From Sulfurospirillum sp. (GTDB lineage: Bacteria > Campylobacterota > Campylobacteria > Campylobacterales > Sulfurospirillaceae), in contig JADGDR010000004.1 in NCBI GenBank assembly GCA_016744795.1, positions 156,328 through 220,327 of the forward strand: a stretch of 64,000 bases of DNA. The letters are read 5' to 3'. Every line of letters starts with the position of its first letter. Within the stretch, counting starts at the first letter, position 1. Positions 1-9,312 of this stretch are shown here, piece by piece. The translations under genes were made by a program, and so were the position numbers. The notes below the pieces were generated by a model that saw only the letters and a list, made by a program, of their open reading frames with translations, had not been told where the DNA came from and did not search any database.

Positions 1-1
1 T

Positions 2-1171
2 AATGTAGAAGCTTTAACCTTTGAGATGACAAAAAGGCTTAGATTTTATTTAAGTAAATTAATAAAGCATGAGGGAAGTGACCTTCATATAAAAAGTGGA
101 ACGAACATAAGAGGTCGGATAAACGGTGAGATTGTTTCAATGTCAAAAGAGATTCTTACTTATGAAGATGGATTGACATTAGCAAAGGAGCTTTTAAGAG
201 GTCGATTCAATGAGTTAGTAGAAAAGAAAAATCTTGATTTTACTTTTAAACTTAATGATGAATATAGATTTCGTGTGAATTTATTTTTTCAAGTAGATGG
301 AGTTTCTGGTGTTTTTCGTACAATTCCTATGACAATGCCAACAGTAGAGTCACTTAAACTTCCAGAAGTACTTAATAGTTTTTGTAATGTTTCACGCGGT
401 TTAGTGCTTGTAACAGGACCTACTGGTAGTGGTAAAACAACCACATTGGCATCACTAATAAATCAGATAAATTTAACACAAAGAAAGCATATTATTACCA
501 TAGAAGATCCTGTGGAATTTGTATATAAAGATGCCTTGAGTATTGTAAATCAAAGAGCTGTAGGACAAGATGCAATCAGTTTTGGAGATTCTCTTAGAGC
601 TGCTCTTCGTGAAGATCCAGATGTTATACTAGTTGGTGAAATGAGAGATTTAGAGACTATAGAAACTGCAATGCACGCAGCAGAAACTGGTCACTTAGTT
701 TTATCAACCTTACATACAGTAGATGCCAAAGAGACTATAGGCCGTATTGTAGGAATGTTTCCTGGAAATGAACAAAACAGAATAAAAATGTCACTATCTT
801 CAGTTTTACAAGGCGTTGTTTCACAAAGACTTGTAAAAACAGTAGATGGGGGAAGAATTGCAGCAGTTGAAGTTCTAGTAAAAAATTCTAGAGTTGAAAC
901 TCTTATACTTGAAGGAAGAGATGGAGAGATCCCAGATGCATTAAGAGAAGGAAAAGATGTTTATAAATCTCAAACATTTGATCAAGCCCTTTTAGACTTA
1001 TATGCAGATGGAAAAATCTCAAAATCAGAAGCACTATCTTCTGCTACAAGTAAAAACGATTTACTTATGGCATTAGATTTTTATGAAGCTGAGAAAAAAG
1101 TAGGCAAGGGAGAAGAGAAGACCTATATAGAAGAGGACAAAGATATTATAAGCTTAAAAAGTAAAACCTAA
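2..1171 (+). CDS. Type IV pilus retraction ATPase, PilT/PilU family (5' end probably outside window)
   Basis: Hexameric secretion-type ATPase that powers pilus retraction at the inner-membrane base of a type IV pilus. Counting from the ATG at 26, the Walker A GPTGSGKT is at residues 131-138, the Asp box ITIEDPVEF at about 157-165, and Walker [10 protein letters not shown] at about 200-208, followed by the His box STLHT. The C-terminal part ([18 protein letters not shown], then NDLL) resembles PilU more than classic PilT, which carries an AIRNLIRE motif not seen here. The frame stays open through base 2 and reads NVEALTFE before the ATG at 26, so the true start may lie upstream of the window. 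The family is certain; PilT versus PilU is inference. Confidence 0.88.
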   Translation, partial: NVEALTFEMTKRLRFYLSKLIKHEGSDLHIKSGTNIRGRINGEIVSMSKEILTYEDGLTLAKELLRGRFNELVEKKNLDFTFKLNDEYRFRVNLFFQVDGVSGVFRTIPMTMPTVESLKLPEVLNSFCNVSRGLVLVTGPTGSGKTTTLASLINQINLTQRKHIITIEDPVEFVYKDALSIVNQRAVGQDAISFGDSLRAALREDPDVILVGEMRDLETIETAMHAAETGHLVLSTLHTVDAKETIGRIVGMFPGNEQNRIKMSLSSVLQGVVSQRLVKTVDGGRIAAVEVLVKNSRVETLILEGRDGEIPDALREGKDVYKSQTFDQALLDLYADGKISKSEALSSATSKNDLLMALDFYEAEKKVGKGEEKTYIEEDKDIISLKSKT

Positions 1172-1183
1172 GTTTGTTTTTAG

Positions 1184-1189
1184 TATACT
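1184..1189 (+). promoter_or_regulatory. -10 box (TATACT) for rplY
   Basis: TATACT lies 13 bases after the pilT-like stop and about 28 bases before the rplY ATG. A T-rich tract precedes it, as is usual for sigma-70 promoters in this phylum. Called from the hexamer and position only. Confidence 0.5.
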
Positions 1190-1217
1190 TAGCCCTAAAT
1201 TTTTAAAAAGGACAGAA

Positions 1218-1754
1218 ATGTTAGAAGGTATTATTAGAGAGAGTATTGACAAAAAAGCTACTAAAGCTTTAAGAAAAGATGGTTTTCTAATTGCTAACAT
1301 ATATGGAAAAGGCATTGAAAACATCAATGCTGCGTTTAAATCAAACGAATTCATAAAAGCAATGAAAAGCAAAACATCATTATCGTTTCCAGTTAAAGTT
1401 GAAGGTACTGAATACAAAGTAATTATTCAAGAGTATCAAAAACACCCAGTAACAAGTATGCTTTTACATGTAGATTTACGTGTAGTTTTAGATGGAGTAC
1501 TTTCAAAGTACTTAATTCCAGTTAAAACAGAAGGAACTCCTGTTGGAGTTAAGAATAAAGGTATTCTTATTAATTCTAAAAAGCGTCTTTTAATTAAATG
1601 TGCAGGTGAAAACTTACCAAACAACTTTACTCTTAATGTAGATAATTTAGATGTTGGTGATGCAATTTTAATCCGTGATATAGATGTTCCTGCAAATGTA
1701 ACAATTATGGAAGAAGATAGAGTTGCAGTAACTGGAGTTATTAAAGCTAAGTAG
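1218..1754 (+). CDS. rplY: 50S ribosomal protein L25/general stress protein Ctc
   Basis: 5S rRNA-binding protein of the large ribosomal subunit. At 178 residues it is the long Ctc/TL5 form: an N-terminal L25 barrel (about 1-90, opening [22 protein letters not shown]) followed by the C-terminal TL5 beta domain (about 95-178). AAGGA at 1208-1212 sits 5 bases before the ATG. pth begins 2 bases after the stop, a pairing common in many bacteria. The codons LLHVDL at 1462-1479 carry one copy of the dispersed palindrome (core 1465-1472). Confidence 0.93.
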   Translation: MLEGIIRESIDKKATKALRKDGFLIANIYGKGIENINAAFKSNEFIKAMKSKTSLSFPVKVEGTEYKVIIQEYQKHPVTSMLLHVDLRVVLDGVLSKYLIPVKTEGTPVGVKNKGILINSKKRLLIKCAGENLPNNFTLNVDNLDVGDAILIRDIDVPANVTIMEEDRVAVTGVIKAK

Positions 1755-1756
1755 TA

Positions 1757-2311
1757 ATGACTCTTATTGTAGGACTTGGTAATCCAGATTCCAAATACAA
1801 AAACAACCGACATAATGTTGGTTTTATGGTCATTGACAAATTAGTCAATGACCATAATTGTACTCACATAAGTAAAGCCTCTTTTAGAGGAGAACTTTAT
1901 AAATCAAAAGATATACTTTTTTTAAAACCTTGTACATATATGAATCTCTCAGGAGAGAGCGTAAGAGCCGTAAGTGATTATTATAAGCCTGAACGTATTA
2001 TAGTCGTTCATGATGATTTAGATTTACCTTTTGGAACTTTACGTTTTAAATTAGGTGGAGGTCATGGAGGACATAATGGATTACGTTCTATTGATAGCCA
2101 TATTGGTAAAGAGTATATAAGAGTAAGAATTGGTATTGGTAAACCTGAACATAAAGGAGATGTAGCCAACTTTGTTTTGTCTGATTTCCCAAAATCACAA
2201 AATGAGCTTTTAAAAAGTATTTTAGATACAAGTTTTCAAGCAACTTATGGACTTATAAATGAAGAATTAAGTACAATCTGTTCAAAATTCACATTAAAAG
2301 CATTAGGTTAG
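1757..2311 (+). CDS. pth: Peptidyl-tRNA hydrolase
   Basis: Cytosolic hydrolase that releases tRNA from peptidyl-tRNA lost by stalled ribosomes. It opens with the family signature IVGLGNP and carries the catalytic His in RHNVGF (H19), Asn in YMNLSG (N63) and Asp in HDDLDLPFG (D86). The GGGHGGHNGLRS loop is intact. At 184 residues it is of normal length. It follows rplY after 2 bases and precedes the LPS permease gene by 4 bases, so it is almost certainly cotranscribed. Confidence 0.96.
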   Translation: MTLIVGLGNPDSKYKNNRHNVGFMVIDKLVNDHNCTHISKASFRGELYKSKDILFLKPCTYMNLSGESVRAVSDYYKPERIIVVHDDLDLPFGTLRFKLGGGHGGHNGLRSIDSHIGKEYIRVRIGIGKPEHKGDVANFVLSDFPKSQNELLKSILDTSFQATYGLINEELSTICSKFTLKALG

Positions 2312-2315
2312 TTTT

Positions 2316-3377
2316 ATGAAGTTGTTTCAGCGTTATATTATATTTAATTATTTAAAAAACTTTTTTATTATATTTCTATCATTAGAATTTTTTTATATAG
2401 GAATTGATGTTTTATCAAACTATACAAAATTTCCAGATTCAGCTAACTTGCAACTTCTTTATGTGGTTTTTAAAACACTTGATGCTGTAAACTACTCTGT
2501 TCCACTATCTATAGTATTTGCAATGATTGTAACAAAGTTTTCTATGATAAAATCTAATGAATTAGTTACGCTATATGCAATAGGTATAACTAAAAAATCT
2601 GTAGTTAAACCTCTGTTTTTATCGGCTTTTAGTATTTCATTAATTTATATAAGCCTTAATTTTACATCTTTTGCTTATTCTTATGAATATAGTCGAAACT
2701 TGCTAAAATACAGTACAATTGCTACGAATTCAACAAGTTTATTTTTAAAAAATAATAACGAATATATATATTTTAAAAAACTTGATCCCATAAAAAAGCA
2801 GGCGAGTGGTATTAAAATTTTTAGAGTTAAAGATAACGATTTAACTAGAATTATATCTGCAAAAAGTGCTTATTTTTATAATAATAGTTGGGTTTTAAAA
2901 GATGCAATAATAAAAACTAAACCAAAAGTTACATCAATAAATGATAAGGGATTTACACAGGTAAAACAAGATATATATGTGACACTAAAAGATTTTAGAC
3001 CAAAAATTATTGAAAATATTCACAAAGGTGAATACAATATGTCTATTATTGATACTGTAGATGCACTTAGTTTTTTTGCTTCACAAAATATTAATCTTGA
3101 TCGTGTAAAAACACTGCTTTACTCACATCTTTTATTTCCACTTTTTGCCCCACTTTTAGTAGTGATTCTTTTTTATAATCTTCCTATTAGTAATAGGTTT
3201 TTTAATATGGCTTTTTTAAGTTTTGTTTTTATATTTACTACACTTTCAACTTGGGGAATTTTATTTATACTAACTAAACTCTCTTCCACATCAGTTATTT
3301 TTCCTGAATTAGGTGTAATTTTACCCATAAGCATGCTAGCATTTTATGCCCTAAAGCTGTACTACAAAGAAAATTAA
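2316..3377 (+). CDS. LptF/LptG family LPS export permease
   Basis: Inner-membrane permease of the YjgP/YjgQ family, which works with LptB to pull lipopolysaccharide out of the membrane and pass it to LptC-LptA. Of 353 residues, three hydrophobic segments lie near the N-terminus (about 12-32, 55-75, 98-118), then a periplasmic beta-jellyroll-like region (about 125-255), then three more helices (about 265-350). That is the LptF/G layout. The sequence does not tell me whether it is LptF or LptG; a partner gene is not in the window. Confidence 0.85.
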   Translation: MKLFQRYIIFNYLKNFFIIFLSLEFFYIGIDVLSNYTKFPDSANLQLLYVVFKTLDAVNYSVPLSIVFAMIVTKFSMIKSNELVTLYAIGITKKSVVKPLFLSAFSISLIYISLNFTSFAYSYEYSRNLLKYSTIATNSTSLFLKNNNEYIYFKKLDPIKKQASGIKIFRVKDNDLTRIISAKSAYFYNNSWVLKDAIIKTKPKVTSINDKGFTQVKQDIYVTLKDFRPKIIENIHKGEYNMSIIDTVDALSFFASQNINLDRVKTLLYSHLLFPLFAPLLVVILFYNLPISNRFFNMAFLSFVFIFTTLSTWGILFILTKLSSTSVIFPELGVILPISMLAFYALKLYYKEN

Positions 3378-3388
3378 TCTATATTTAG

Positions 3389-3408
3389 GTAAAATAAGTC
3401 TATTTTAC
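3389..3408. promoter_or_regulatory. Inverted repeat GTAAAATA-N4-TATTTTAC upstream of lysA
   Basis: A perfect 8-base inverted repeat with a 4-base spacer sits between the LPS permease stop and the lysA ribosome site (AGAGG at about 3413). The left arm contains TAAAAT, which could be a -10 box. It could be an operator for lysA or a weak AT-rich hairpin; the sequence does not decide. Confidence 0.35.
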
Positions 3409-3423
3409 AATTAGAGGTTAGTA

Positions 3424-4623
3424 ATGCAGTATAGAGAATTAGCAAATAAATATGGTACACCACTTTATGTGTACGATTTTAATCATATAGAAAAACAGTT
3501 TATAAAACTAAAAGAGGCTTTTAAAGCTAGAAAATCTCTTGTCTGTTATGCTGTAAAAGCAAACTCAAATTTATCAGTTTTAAAATACCTAAAAGAACTT
3601 GGTGCAGGATGTGATTGTGTCTCTATTGGTGAAGTTAAACGTGCTTTACATGTAGGTGTTCCAAAATACAAAATAATTTTCTCTGGTGTTGGAAAAAGAG
3701 ATGATGAGATAAGAGAAGCTCTAAAAGAAGACATTTTGATGATAAACCTAGAGAGTGAAGAAGAGATGGGAAGAGTAGAGTCTATTGCTAAAGAACTTGC
3801 TATTAAAGCAAGAATAAGCATAAGAGTCAATCCAAACATAGATGCAAAAACACATCCATATATTTCTACAGGATTACATGACAATAAGTTTGGAGTCGAT
3901 GTTAATAGTGCTAAAAGAATGTACATAAAAGCAAAAAACTCTGAAAATTTAGTTCCAGTAGGAATACATTTTCATATAGGAAGCCAAATAACTGAACTTG
4001 AGCCATTTCGCGAAGCTGCAAAAGTGGTTTCAGATTTAGTAAGAAACTTACAATCTTTAAAAATAGATATAAAGTTTTTTGATGTTGGTGGTGGTGTTGG
4101 CATAAAATATGAAAATGAAGAGATTATAAATCTTTATGATTATTCACAAGCTATATTTGAAAATCTTACAGGGCTTGATGTAACGCTTACTTGTGAACCA
4201 GGAAGATTTTTGGTAGGAAATTGTGGAAATTTTTTAACAAAAGTGCTTTATGAAAAAAATAATGGTAAAAAAAGATTTGTTATAACAGATGGTGCTATGA
4301 ATGACCTTGGTCGTCCAAGTCTATATGGTGCTTACCATGATATAGAAGTAATTGGAAGTCAAGGTAATGAAAGTAAAGCTGATGTAGTTGGACCTATTTG
4401 TGAAAGTACTGATTTTTTTGCCAAAGATAGAGTTTTACCATTAACCAAACATGATGATTTATTAGTTATTAAGAGTGCTGGGGCATATGGTTTTACAATG
4501 AGCAGTAACTATAATACAAGAGCAAGAGTAGCAGAAGTAGCTCTAAAAGATGGAAAAGATAAATTAATCCGTAGACGTGATAACTTTGAGGAGATGATAC
4601 AAAATGAGAATGAATGTATTTAA
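3424..4623 (+). CDS. lysA: Diaminopimelate decarboxylase
   Basis: PLP enzyme that decarboxylates meso-diaminopimelate to L-lysine, the last step of lysine synthesis. At 399 residues it has normal length. The PLP lysine is in CYAVKANSN (K45); HFHIGSQI, the glycine-rich DVGGGVGI, CEPGRFLV and the active-site Cys in GPICESTD are all present. Its 3' end overlaps the HAD gene by 10 bases. One dispersed palindrome (core 3647-3654) is read as ALHVGV. Confidence 0.95.
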   Translation: MQYRELANKYGTPLYVYDFNHIEKQFIKLKEAFKARKSLVCYAVKANSNLSVLKYLKELGAGCDCVSIGEVKRALHVGVPKYKIIFSGVGKRDDEIREALKEDILMINLESEEEMGRVESIAKELAIKARISIRVNPNIDAKTHPYISTGLHDNKFGVDVNSAKRMYIKAKNSENLVPVGIHFHIGSQITELEPFREAAKVVSDLVRNLQSLKIDIKFFDVGGGVGIKYENEEIINLYDYSQAIFENLTGLDVTLTCEPGRFLVGNCGNFLTKVLYEKNNGKKRFVITDGAMNDLGRPSLYGAYHDIEVIGSQGNESKADVVGPICESTDFFAKDRVLPLTKHDDLLVIKSAGAYGFTMSSNYNTRARVAEVALKDGKDKLIRRRDNFEEMIQNENECI

Positions 4624-5363
4624 TTGATGTTCAAGGAACACTTATAGATGATAAATTTAAATTACCTATAAGCGGAGCAGTCGAGTTTATAGAAAATCTA
4701 AACTCTACATGTACACCTTATGTTGTAGTGACAAATAATACTAAAAAACCAAGTATTGAATTTTATAGTTTTTTAAAAAACTTGGGTTTTAAAATTCCTG
4801 AATCTTCTTATCTTGACCCGTTTATGGTTCTTAAGAACTCTTTACATGTAAAGAGTGTTTGTTGTTTTGGACCAACTGAATTTACAGAGGTCATAGAGTC
4901 TTTGGGCTACAAAAATACAACCAAAAATCCAGAAGCAATTTTAGTAACTAGTAGTAAAGATTTTGATTCTGATGATTTTGCAAGTATGATAGAGATGGTG
5001 ATGGGTGGTGCAAAACTCATAGGCATGCATGCTACTAGTACTTATGCAAAAAATACAAGGCGTTATGCTGGGGTTGGAGCTATCATGAAAATGATTTCAT
5101 ATGCAACTGGTAGTAATTATAAAGTGATAGGAAAACCTAGTGAGGCTTTTTATAAAGAGGCATTAAACCTTTTACATGTAGAGGATTTTACAACAGTTGA
5201 AATGATAAGTGATGATGCAGTAGGAGATTTAAAAGGTATCAAAGAGCTTGGAGCAAAGACAACCTTAGTCTTAAGTGGAAAGTGTAAAAGTGAAGAAGAA
5301 GCTTTACATGTAAAGGATTATATAGATAAGATTGTACCAGATATAGGATGCTTAAATGGATGA
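4614..5363 (+). CDS. HAD-superfamily IIA (NagD-like) protein with altered motif I (DVQGT)
   Basis: HAD fold of the NagD-like IIA subclass, 249 residues. Motif I reads DVQGT: the nucleophile Asp is at residue 5, but the second Asp (general acid/base in phosphatases) is Gln at residue 7. Motif II VVTNNT (T40), motif III Lys in IGKPSE (K174) and motif IV MISDDAVGDLKG (D200, D201, D205) are intact. It overlaps lysA upstream and pheA downstream (by 8 bases), so translation is likely coupled inside an amino-acid operon. Substrate unknown; the Gln may slow or change the chemistry. It holds four copies of the dispersed palindrome, two of them perfect. Confidence 0.85.
   Translation: MYLIDVQGTLIDDKFKLPISGAVEFIENLNSTCTPYVVVTNNTKKPSIEFYSFLKNLGFKIPESSYLDPFMVLKNSLHVKSVCCFGPTEFTEVIESLGYKNTTKNPEAILVTSSKDFDSDDFASMIEMVMGGAKLIGMHATSTYAKNTRRYAGVGAIMKMISYATGSNYKVIGKPSEAFYKEALNLLHVEDFTTVEMISDDAVGDLKGIKELGAKTTLVLSGKCKSEEEALHVKDYIDKIVPDIGCLNG
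4704..5315. repeat. Cluster of four CTTTACATGTAAAG-type palindromes in the HAD gene
   Basis: Cores TACATGTA at 4706-4713, 4843-4850, 5173-5180 and 5305-5312. The second (4840-4853) and fourth (5302-5315) are perfect 14-base palindromes. Three are read as LHV (SLHVKS, LLHVED, ALHVKD) and the first as STCTPY, a different frame, so the DNA rather than the peptide is the common element. Confidence 0.85.
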
Positions 5364-6426
5364 ATTAGATGTATTTAGAAAACAGATAGATGATTTGGAT
5401 AATGAGATTTTAAAACTTTTAAATAAGAGAATGAAATCCGTTGAAGCTATAGGAATTGCAAAACAGACTAGTGGAACTTCTATATACAGACCTGAGCGTG
5501 AAAAAGAGATATTAGACCGTCTTAAAGTACTCAATACTGGAAAACTAAACTCTTCGGCAATAGATGCTATATTTTTAGAAGTTTTTGCAGTTAGTAGAAA
5601 TTTAGAGATGCCTGAAAAAGTAGTATTTTTAGGACCAGATGGAAGTTATACTCATCAAGTTGCTGAGAGTCGTTTTGGTGCTATGGGAAGTTATATAGCA
5701 CTAAATAGTGTGGAAGCTGTTTTTAATGTCCTTGATAAAGGTGAAGTAAAATATGGCGTTGTTCCTATAGAAAACAATACAGAGGGTGCAGTTGGTATTA
5801 CACTTGATTGTTTAGGTAAGTTCGATTCACTTATTGTTTCAGAAATATATATGGATATTCATCACTCTTTTGCTACAACTTGTGAAAGTCTAAAAGATAT
5901 TAAAAAAATCTATTCTCATCCTCAAGGTTACAATCAGTGTAGAAAGTTTTTAGAAGAACATATGCTTTTAGATATTGAGTTTATCCCAACAAAATCAACA
6001 GCAGCTTCAGCAAAACTTGCATCAAAAGAGCCACATAGTGCTTCTATATGTTCTCATATAGCAGCAAAATTATACAATGTACCGATTCTTTTTGAAAAAA
6101 TAGAAGATAACCTAGCAAATAGAACTCGTTTTTTGATATTGAGTGATTTTAAAAATAGAGCTGGAGTGCAAAATAAAACTTCAATTCTTGCAAAAACACA
6201 AAATAGACCAGGAGGGCTTGTAAGTTTTCTTCAAAGTTTTGAAGATGAAAAAGTAAATATAACCAAAATAGAATCTCGTCCAGTAAAACAAAGTGGATTT
6301 GAAGCAGTTTTTTACCTTGATTTTGAAGGTCATATAGATGATGAAAATGTTCAAAGAGTTTTAAACGCAAATAAGGGAATAAACGAAATCAAGTGGCTAG
6401 GAAGTTACGTAAAAGCAGGAGAATAG
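5356..6426 (+). CDS. pheA: Bifunctional chorismate mutase/prephenate dehydratase (P-protein)
   Basis: Makes phenylpyruvate from chorismate in phenylalanine synthesis. It has an AroQ chorismate mutase domain (about 1-85; [18 protein letters not shown]), a prephenate dehydratase domain (about 90-270; [13 protein letters not shown], the NNTEGAV loop, and NRTRFLIL near its end), then a C-terminal ACT domain (about 275-350) carrying the ESRP Phe-binding motif (KIESRPVK). At 356 residues it is a normal P-protein, and the ACT domain implies feedback by Phe. It starts inside the HAD gene and is followed by hisC. Confidence 0.95.
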   Translation: MDELDVFRKQIDDLDNEILKLLNKRMKSVEAIGIAKQTSGTSIYRPEREKEILDRLKVLNTGKLNSSAIDAIFLEVFAVSRNLEMPEKVVFLGPDGSYTHQVAESRFGAMGSYIALNSVEAVFNVLDKGEVKYGVVPIENNTEGAVGITLDCLGKFDSLIVSEIYMDIHHSFATTCESLKDIKKIYSHPQGYNQCRKFLEEHMLLDIEFIPTKSTAASAKLASKEPHSASICSHIAAKLYNVPILFEKIEDNLANRTRFLILSDFKNRAGVQNKTSILAKTQNRPGGLVSFLQSFEDEKVNITKIESRPVKQSGFEAVFYLDFEGHIDDENVQRVLNANKGINEIKWLGSYVKAGE

Positions 6427-6478
6427 GAACTCTATGCAAAGCATTAGCTTTGTTCAAAAAAAAGGAGAGATTAATAAT

Positions 6479-7573
6479 ATGAAATTTAATTCAGTATTAG
6501 ATAACCTAAAAATATATGAAGCAGGAAAACCAATAGAATTAGTTGTAAGAGAGTATGGCATAGATGCTAAAGATATCATAAAACTTGCGAGTAATGAAAA
6601 TCCAAGAGGGTGTAGCCCAAGAGTTGTTGAAGTTCTAAGAGATGAAGCACAAAAAGCAAATTTATATCCAGATGATAGTATGTATGAACTAAAAGAGGGT
6701 TTAGCAAAAAGATTTGAAGTAAAAAGTGAAAATATCATAGTTGGAGCAGGAAGTGATCAAATCATATCGTTTGCACTTCAAGCAAAAGCGAATGAAAACA
6801 CATCTATTTTAATGGCAAAAACAACGTTTGCTATGTATGAGATATATGGTAGACAAACAGGTACTAAGATATTAAAAACCAAGTCTCATATGCATAATTT
6901 AGATGAACTTTTAGAGATGTATAAAAATAATTCTGATATCTCAGTTTTGTTTTTATGTCTTCCTAATAACCCATTAGGTGAATGTTTAGATACAAAAGAT
7001 GTATATAATTTTCTAGAAAAAATAGATAAAAATACTTTAGTAGTAGTCGATGGAGCTTACCAAGAGTATGCAAAAGTAAAAGATAAAAATAAAAAAATAG
7101 ATGTCCAAGATTTAATTGAAAGATTTTCTAATGTTCTATATCTTGGGACTTTTTCTAAAGCATATGGTCTTGGTGGAATGAGATGTGGATATGGTGTGGC
7201 AAATAGTGAAATTATAAAAGTTTTGCATAAGCTTCGCTCACCTTTTAATATAACAACACTCTCATTAAGAGCTGCTATAGAAGCACTTAAGGATGAAAAA
7301 TTTGTTCAAACTTGTGTAAAAGAAAATTTTTCTGAGATGCTTCGTTATGAAGAGTTTGCATTACAAAATGGATTTGATTTTATAGCAAGTTATACTAATT
7401 TCATTACTCTTAAGTATGATGGTAGTGAAAAATCATCAGATATTGCACAAAAGCTATTGAAAAAAGGTATAATTGTAAGAGATTTAGGAGCATATGGCAT
7501 GAATGCAATTCGAGTAACCATAGGTACTCCCACACAGAATAACAGATTTTTCCAAGTATATAAAAGTTTATAA
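6479..7573 (+). CDS. hisC: Histidinol-phosphate aminotransferase
   Basis: Class I/II PLP aminotransferase of 364 residues acting on imidazole acetol-phosphate in histidine synthesis; next to pheA and in this phylum it may also serve aromatic amino acids. It has [10 protein letters not shown], the CLPNNPLGE loop, VVDGAYQEY and the PLP Lys in [15 protein letters not shown] chose ATG 6479 because AAAGGAGAG (about 6461-6469) lies 9 bases upstream and the product starts at the usual family N-terminus. An upstream in-frame ATG at 6434 would add 15 residues with no match to the family. Confidence 0.93.
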   Translation: MKFNSVLDNLKIYEAGKPIELVVREYGIDAKDIIKLASNENPRGCSPRVVEVLRDEAQKANLYPDDSMYELKEGLAKRFEVKSENIIVGAGSDQIISFALQAKANENTSILMAKTTFAMYEIYGRQTGTKILKTKSHMHNLDELLEMYKNNSDISVLFLCLPNNPLGECLDTKDVYNFLEKIDKNTLVVVDGAYQEYAKVKDKNKKIDVQDLIERFSNVLYLGTFSKAYGLGGMRCGYGVANSEIIKVLHKLRSPFNITTLSLRAAIEALKDEKFVQTCVKENFSEMLRYEEFALQNGFDFIASYTNFITLKYDGSEKSSDIAQKLLKKGIIVRDLGAYGMNAIRVTIGTPTQNNRFFQVYKSL

Positions 7574-7581
7574 GGTTATAG

Positions 7582-9312
7582 ATGGATTTTAAAACGCTTT
7601 TAGATCAAATTGCGACACTTTTTCAAAACTTCACACTTAGACAGAGGATTGTAGCACTAATCTCAATTCTTTTGGTTGTTGGTTTTATTGTATTTTTACT
7701 ACTTTTTAGAGCAAAAGATAGTATGGTAGGAAGTGGATACAGTATACTTTTTGACAAGACAAATGCAGGTGATTCAGCACTTATTATTCAACAGCTAGAA
7801 AAAGATGGTGTTCCATATAAAGTTGTTAACGAAGGTACTATTGCTGTTCCTTCAAGTATGGTATATAAACAAAGAATTTCTATTGCAGCTCTTGGAATTC
7901 CAAAAGATAGTAAAGTTGGATTTGAAATATTTGATAAAAATGAGTTTGGAGCAACTGATTTTGAACAAAAAATAAAATATTTAAGAGCTTTAGAGGGAGA
8001 ACTTGCTCGTACTATTGAGGGACTTCAACCTATAGAAAATGCTAGTGTACATATAGCAATTCCAAAAGAGACAGTTTTTGCACAGACTAAGAGTCCTACA
8101 ACAGCTTCCATAGTCCTATCTATGAGTAGAGGAATGAAACTCTCTTTGAAGCAGATAACAGGTATTAAAAATCTAGTTTCAGCATCAATCTCGAATTTGC
8201 TTCCTACTGATGTTTCTATAGTTGACCAAGATGGTATACCTTTAGGAGATGAAGATGGCGAGGCTTTTCAGGGTGAGTTAGTAAAATCTCAAATGAAATA
8301 TAAAAAAGAGTTTGAAAGAGAAATAGAAAATAAAATAATTAATGTTTTAGCACCTGTAATAGGAGGAGTCGATAAAGTTGTTGCAAAAGTAACAATTGAT
8401 TTTGATTTTGCTAGGATAGATAGTGTTAGTGAAGTATATGACCCAAACTCAGTTCCAAGAAGCGAACAAACAGTAGAAGAGAAAAAAGAGGGAAATAGTC
8501 CTGAAGATGTTGGAGGAGTTCCTGGAGCAGTTAGTAACATTGGGCCAGTACAAGGATTAGAAAGTAATAAGAAAAAAGAGAAATATGAAAAAAGTTCTTC
8601 AACTGTAAACTATGAAATTTCTAAAAAAGTAACAAATACAAAAGGTGAATTTGCTACAATAAAAAGACTGAGTACAGCAGTTGTTGTTGATGGTAATTAT
8701 GATTTTGGTACAGATGAAGAAGGAAAAAGTACAGGAAAATTAAAATATATAGCACTTAGTGAATCTCAAATGAATTCTATAAATGCAATTGTAAAACAGA
8801 CAGTTGGATTTAATGAAAATAGAGGTGATGAAGTAACAGTAAGTAATTTCGAGTTTAAACCTCTTCAAAAAGATGGCACAGTTGCTCCTACACAAAATAT
8901 AATTGATAAAATTACATATTATAGCGCTCCTTTAATTCCAATCGTAAAATATCTTTTAGCAGGACTTTTACTATTCTTCTTCTATAAAAAAGTTATAGAA
9001 CCATTTAGTCTGAAGATGATTGAACACAATATTGAAGAGTATAGTGCTGAAGAGATGAAAGCAGAAGAAGATGATGAAGATAGTGCTGAAGATACTTTAG
9101 AAAAGTTTAAAAAAGCTCGTAAAAAGGTTGAGGATCAACTCGGTTTTGGCGAGGAGTATAATGAAGATGAACTTAAGTATGATGTTTTATTAGAAAAATT
9201 AAAAAGTCTCTCAGATGATAAAAGTGAGGAGATAGCAGGATTGCTTCAAACTATGATAAGAAATGAGAGTGAGTATGACTTTCACGCTAAAAATACAGGG
9301 ACAGCATCATGA
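7582..9312 (+). CDS. fliF: Flagellar MS-ring protein FliF
   Basis: Forms the membrane ring of the flagellar basal body. Of 576 residues, the first membrane helix is about 24-45, the periplasmic ring-building motifs lie in the middle (GYSILFDKTNAGDSALIIQQLEKD opens the first), and the second helix is about 448-472. The acidic C-terminal tail (about 490-575, with EDDEDSAEDTLEKF) is the FliG-binding region. It begins 8 bases after hisC and overlaps fliG by 4 bases, giving a fliF-fliG-fliH run. Confidence 0.96.
   Translation: MDFKTLLDQIATLFQNFTLRQRIVALISILLVVGFIVFLLLFRAKDSMVGSGYSILFDKTNAGDSALIIQQLEKDGVPYKVVNEGTIAVPSSMVYKQRISIAALGIPKDSKVGFEIFDKNEFGATDFEQKIKYLRALEGELARTIEGLQPIENASVHIAIPKETVFAQTKSPTTASIVLSMSRGMKLSLKQITGIKNLVSASISNLLPTDVSIVDQDGIPLGDEDGEAFQGELVKSQMKYKKEFEREIENKIINVLAPVIGGVDKVVAKVTIDFDFARIDSVSEVYDPNSVPRSEQTVEEKKEGNSPEDVGGVPGAVSNIGPVQGLESNKKKEKYEKSSSTVNYEISKKVTNTKGEFATIKRLSTAVVVDGNYDFGTDEEGKSTGKLKYIALSESQMNSINAIVKQTVGFNENRGDEVTVSNFEFKPLQKDGTVAPTQNIIDKITYYSAPLIPIVKYLLAGLLLFFFYKKVIEPFSLKMIEHNIEEYSAEEMKAEEDDEDSAEDTLEKFKKARKKVEDQLGFGEEYNEDELKYDVLLEKLKSLSDDKSEEIAGLLQTMIRNESEYDFHAKNTGTAS

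Noticed and set aside
6434..6478. Upstream ATG extending hisC by 15 residues
   Set aside because: The strong ribosome site AAAGGAGAG lies after it and the extra residues do not fit the family.
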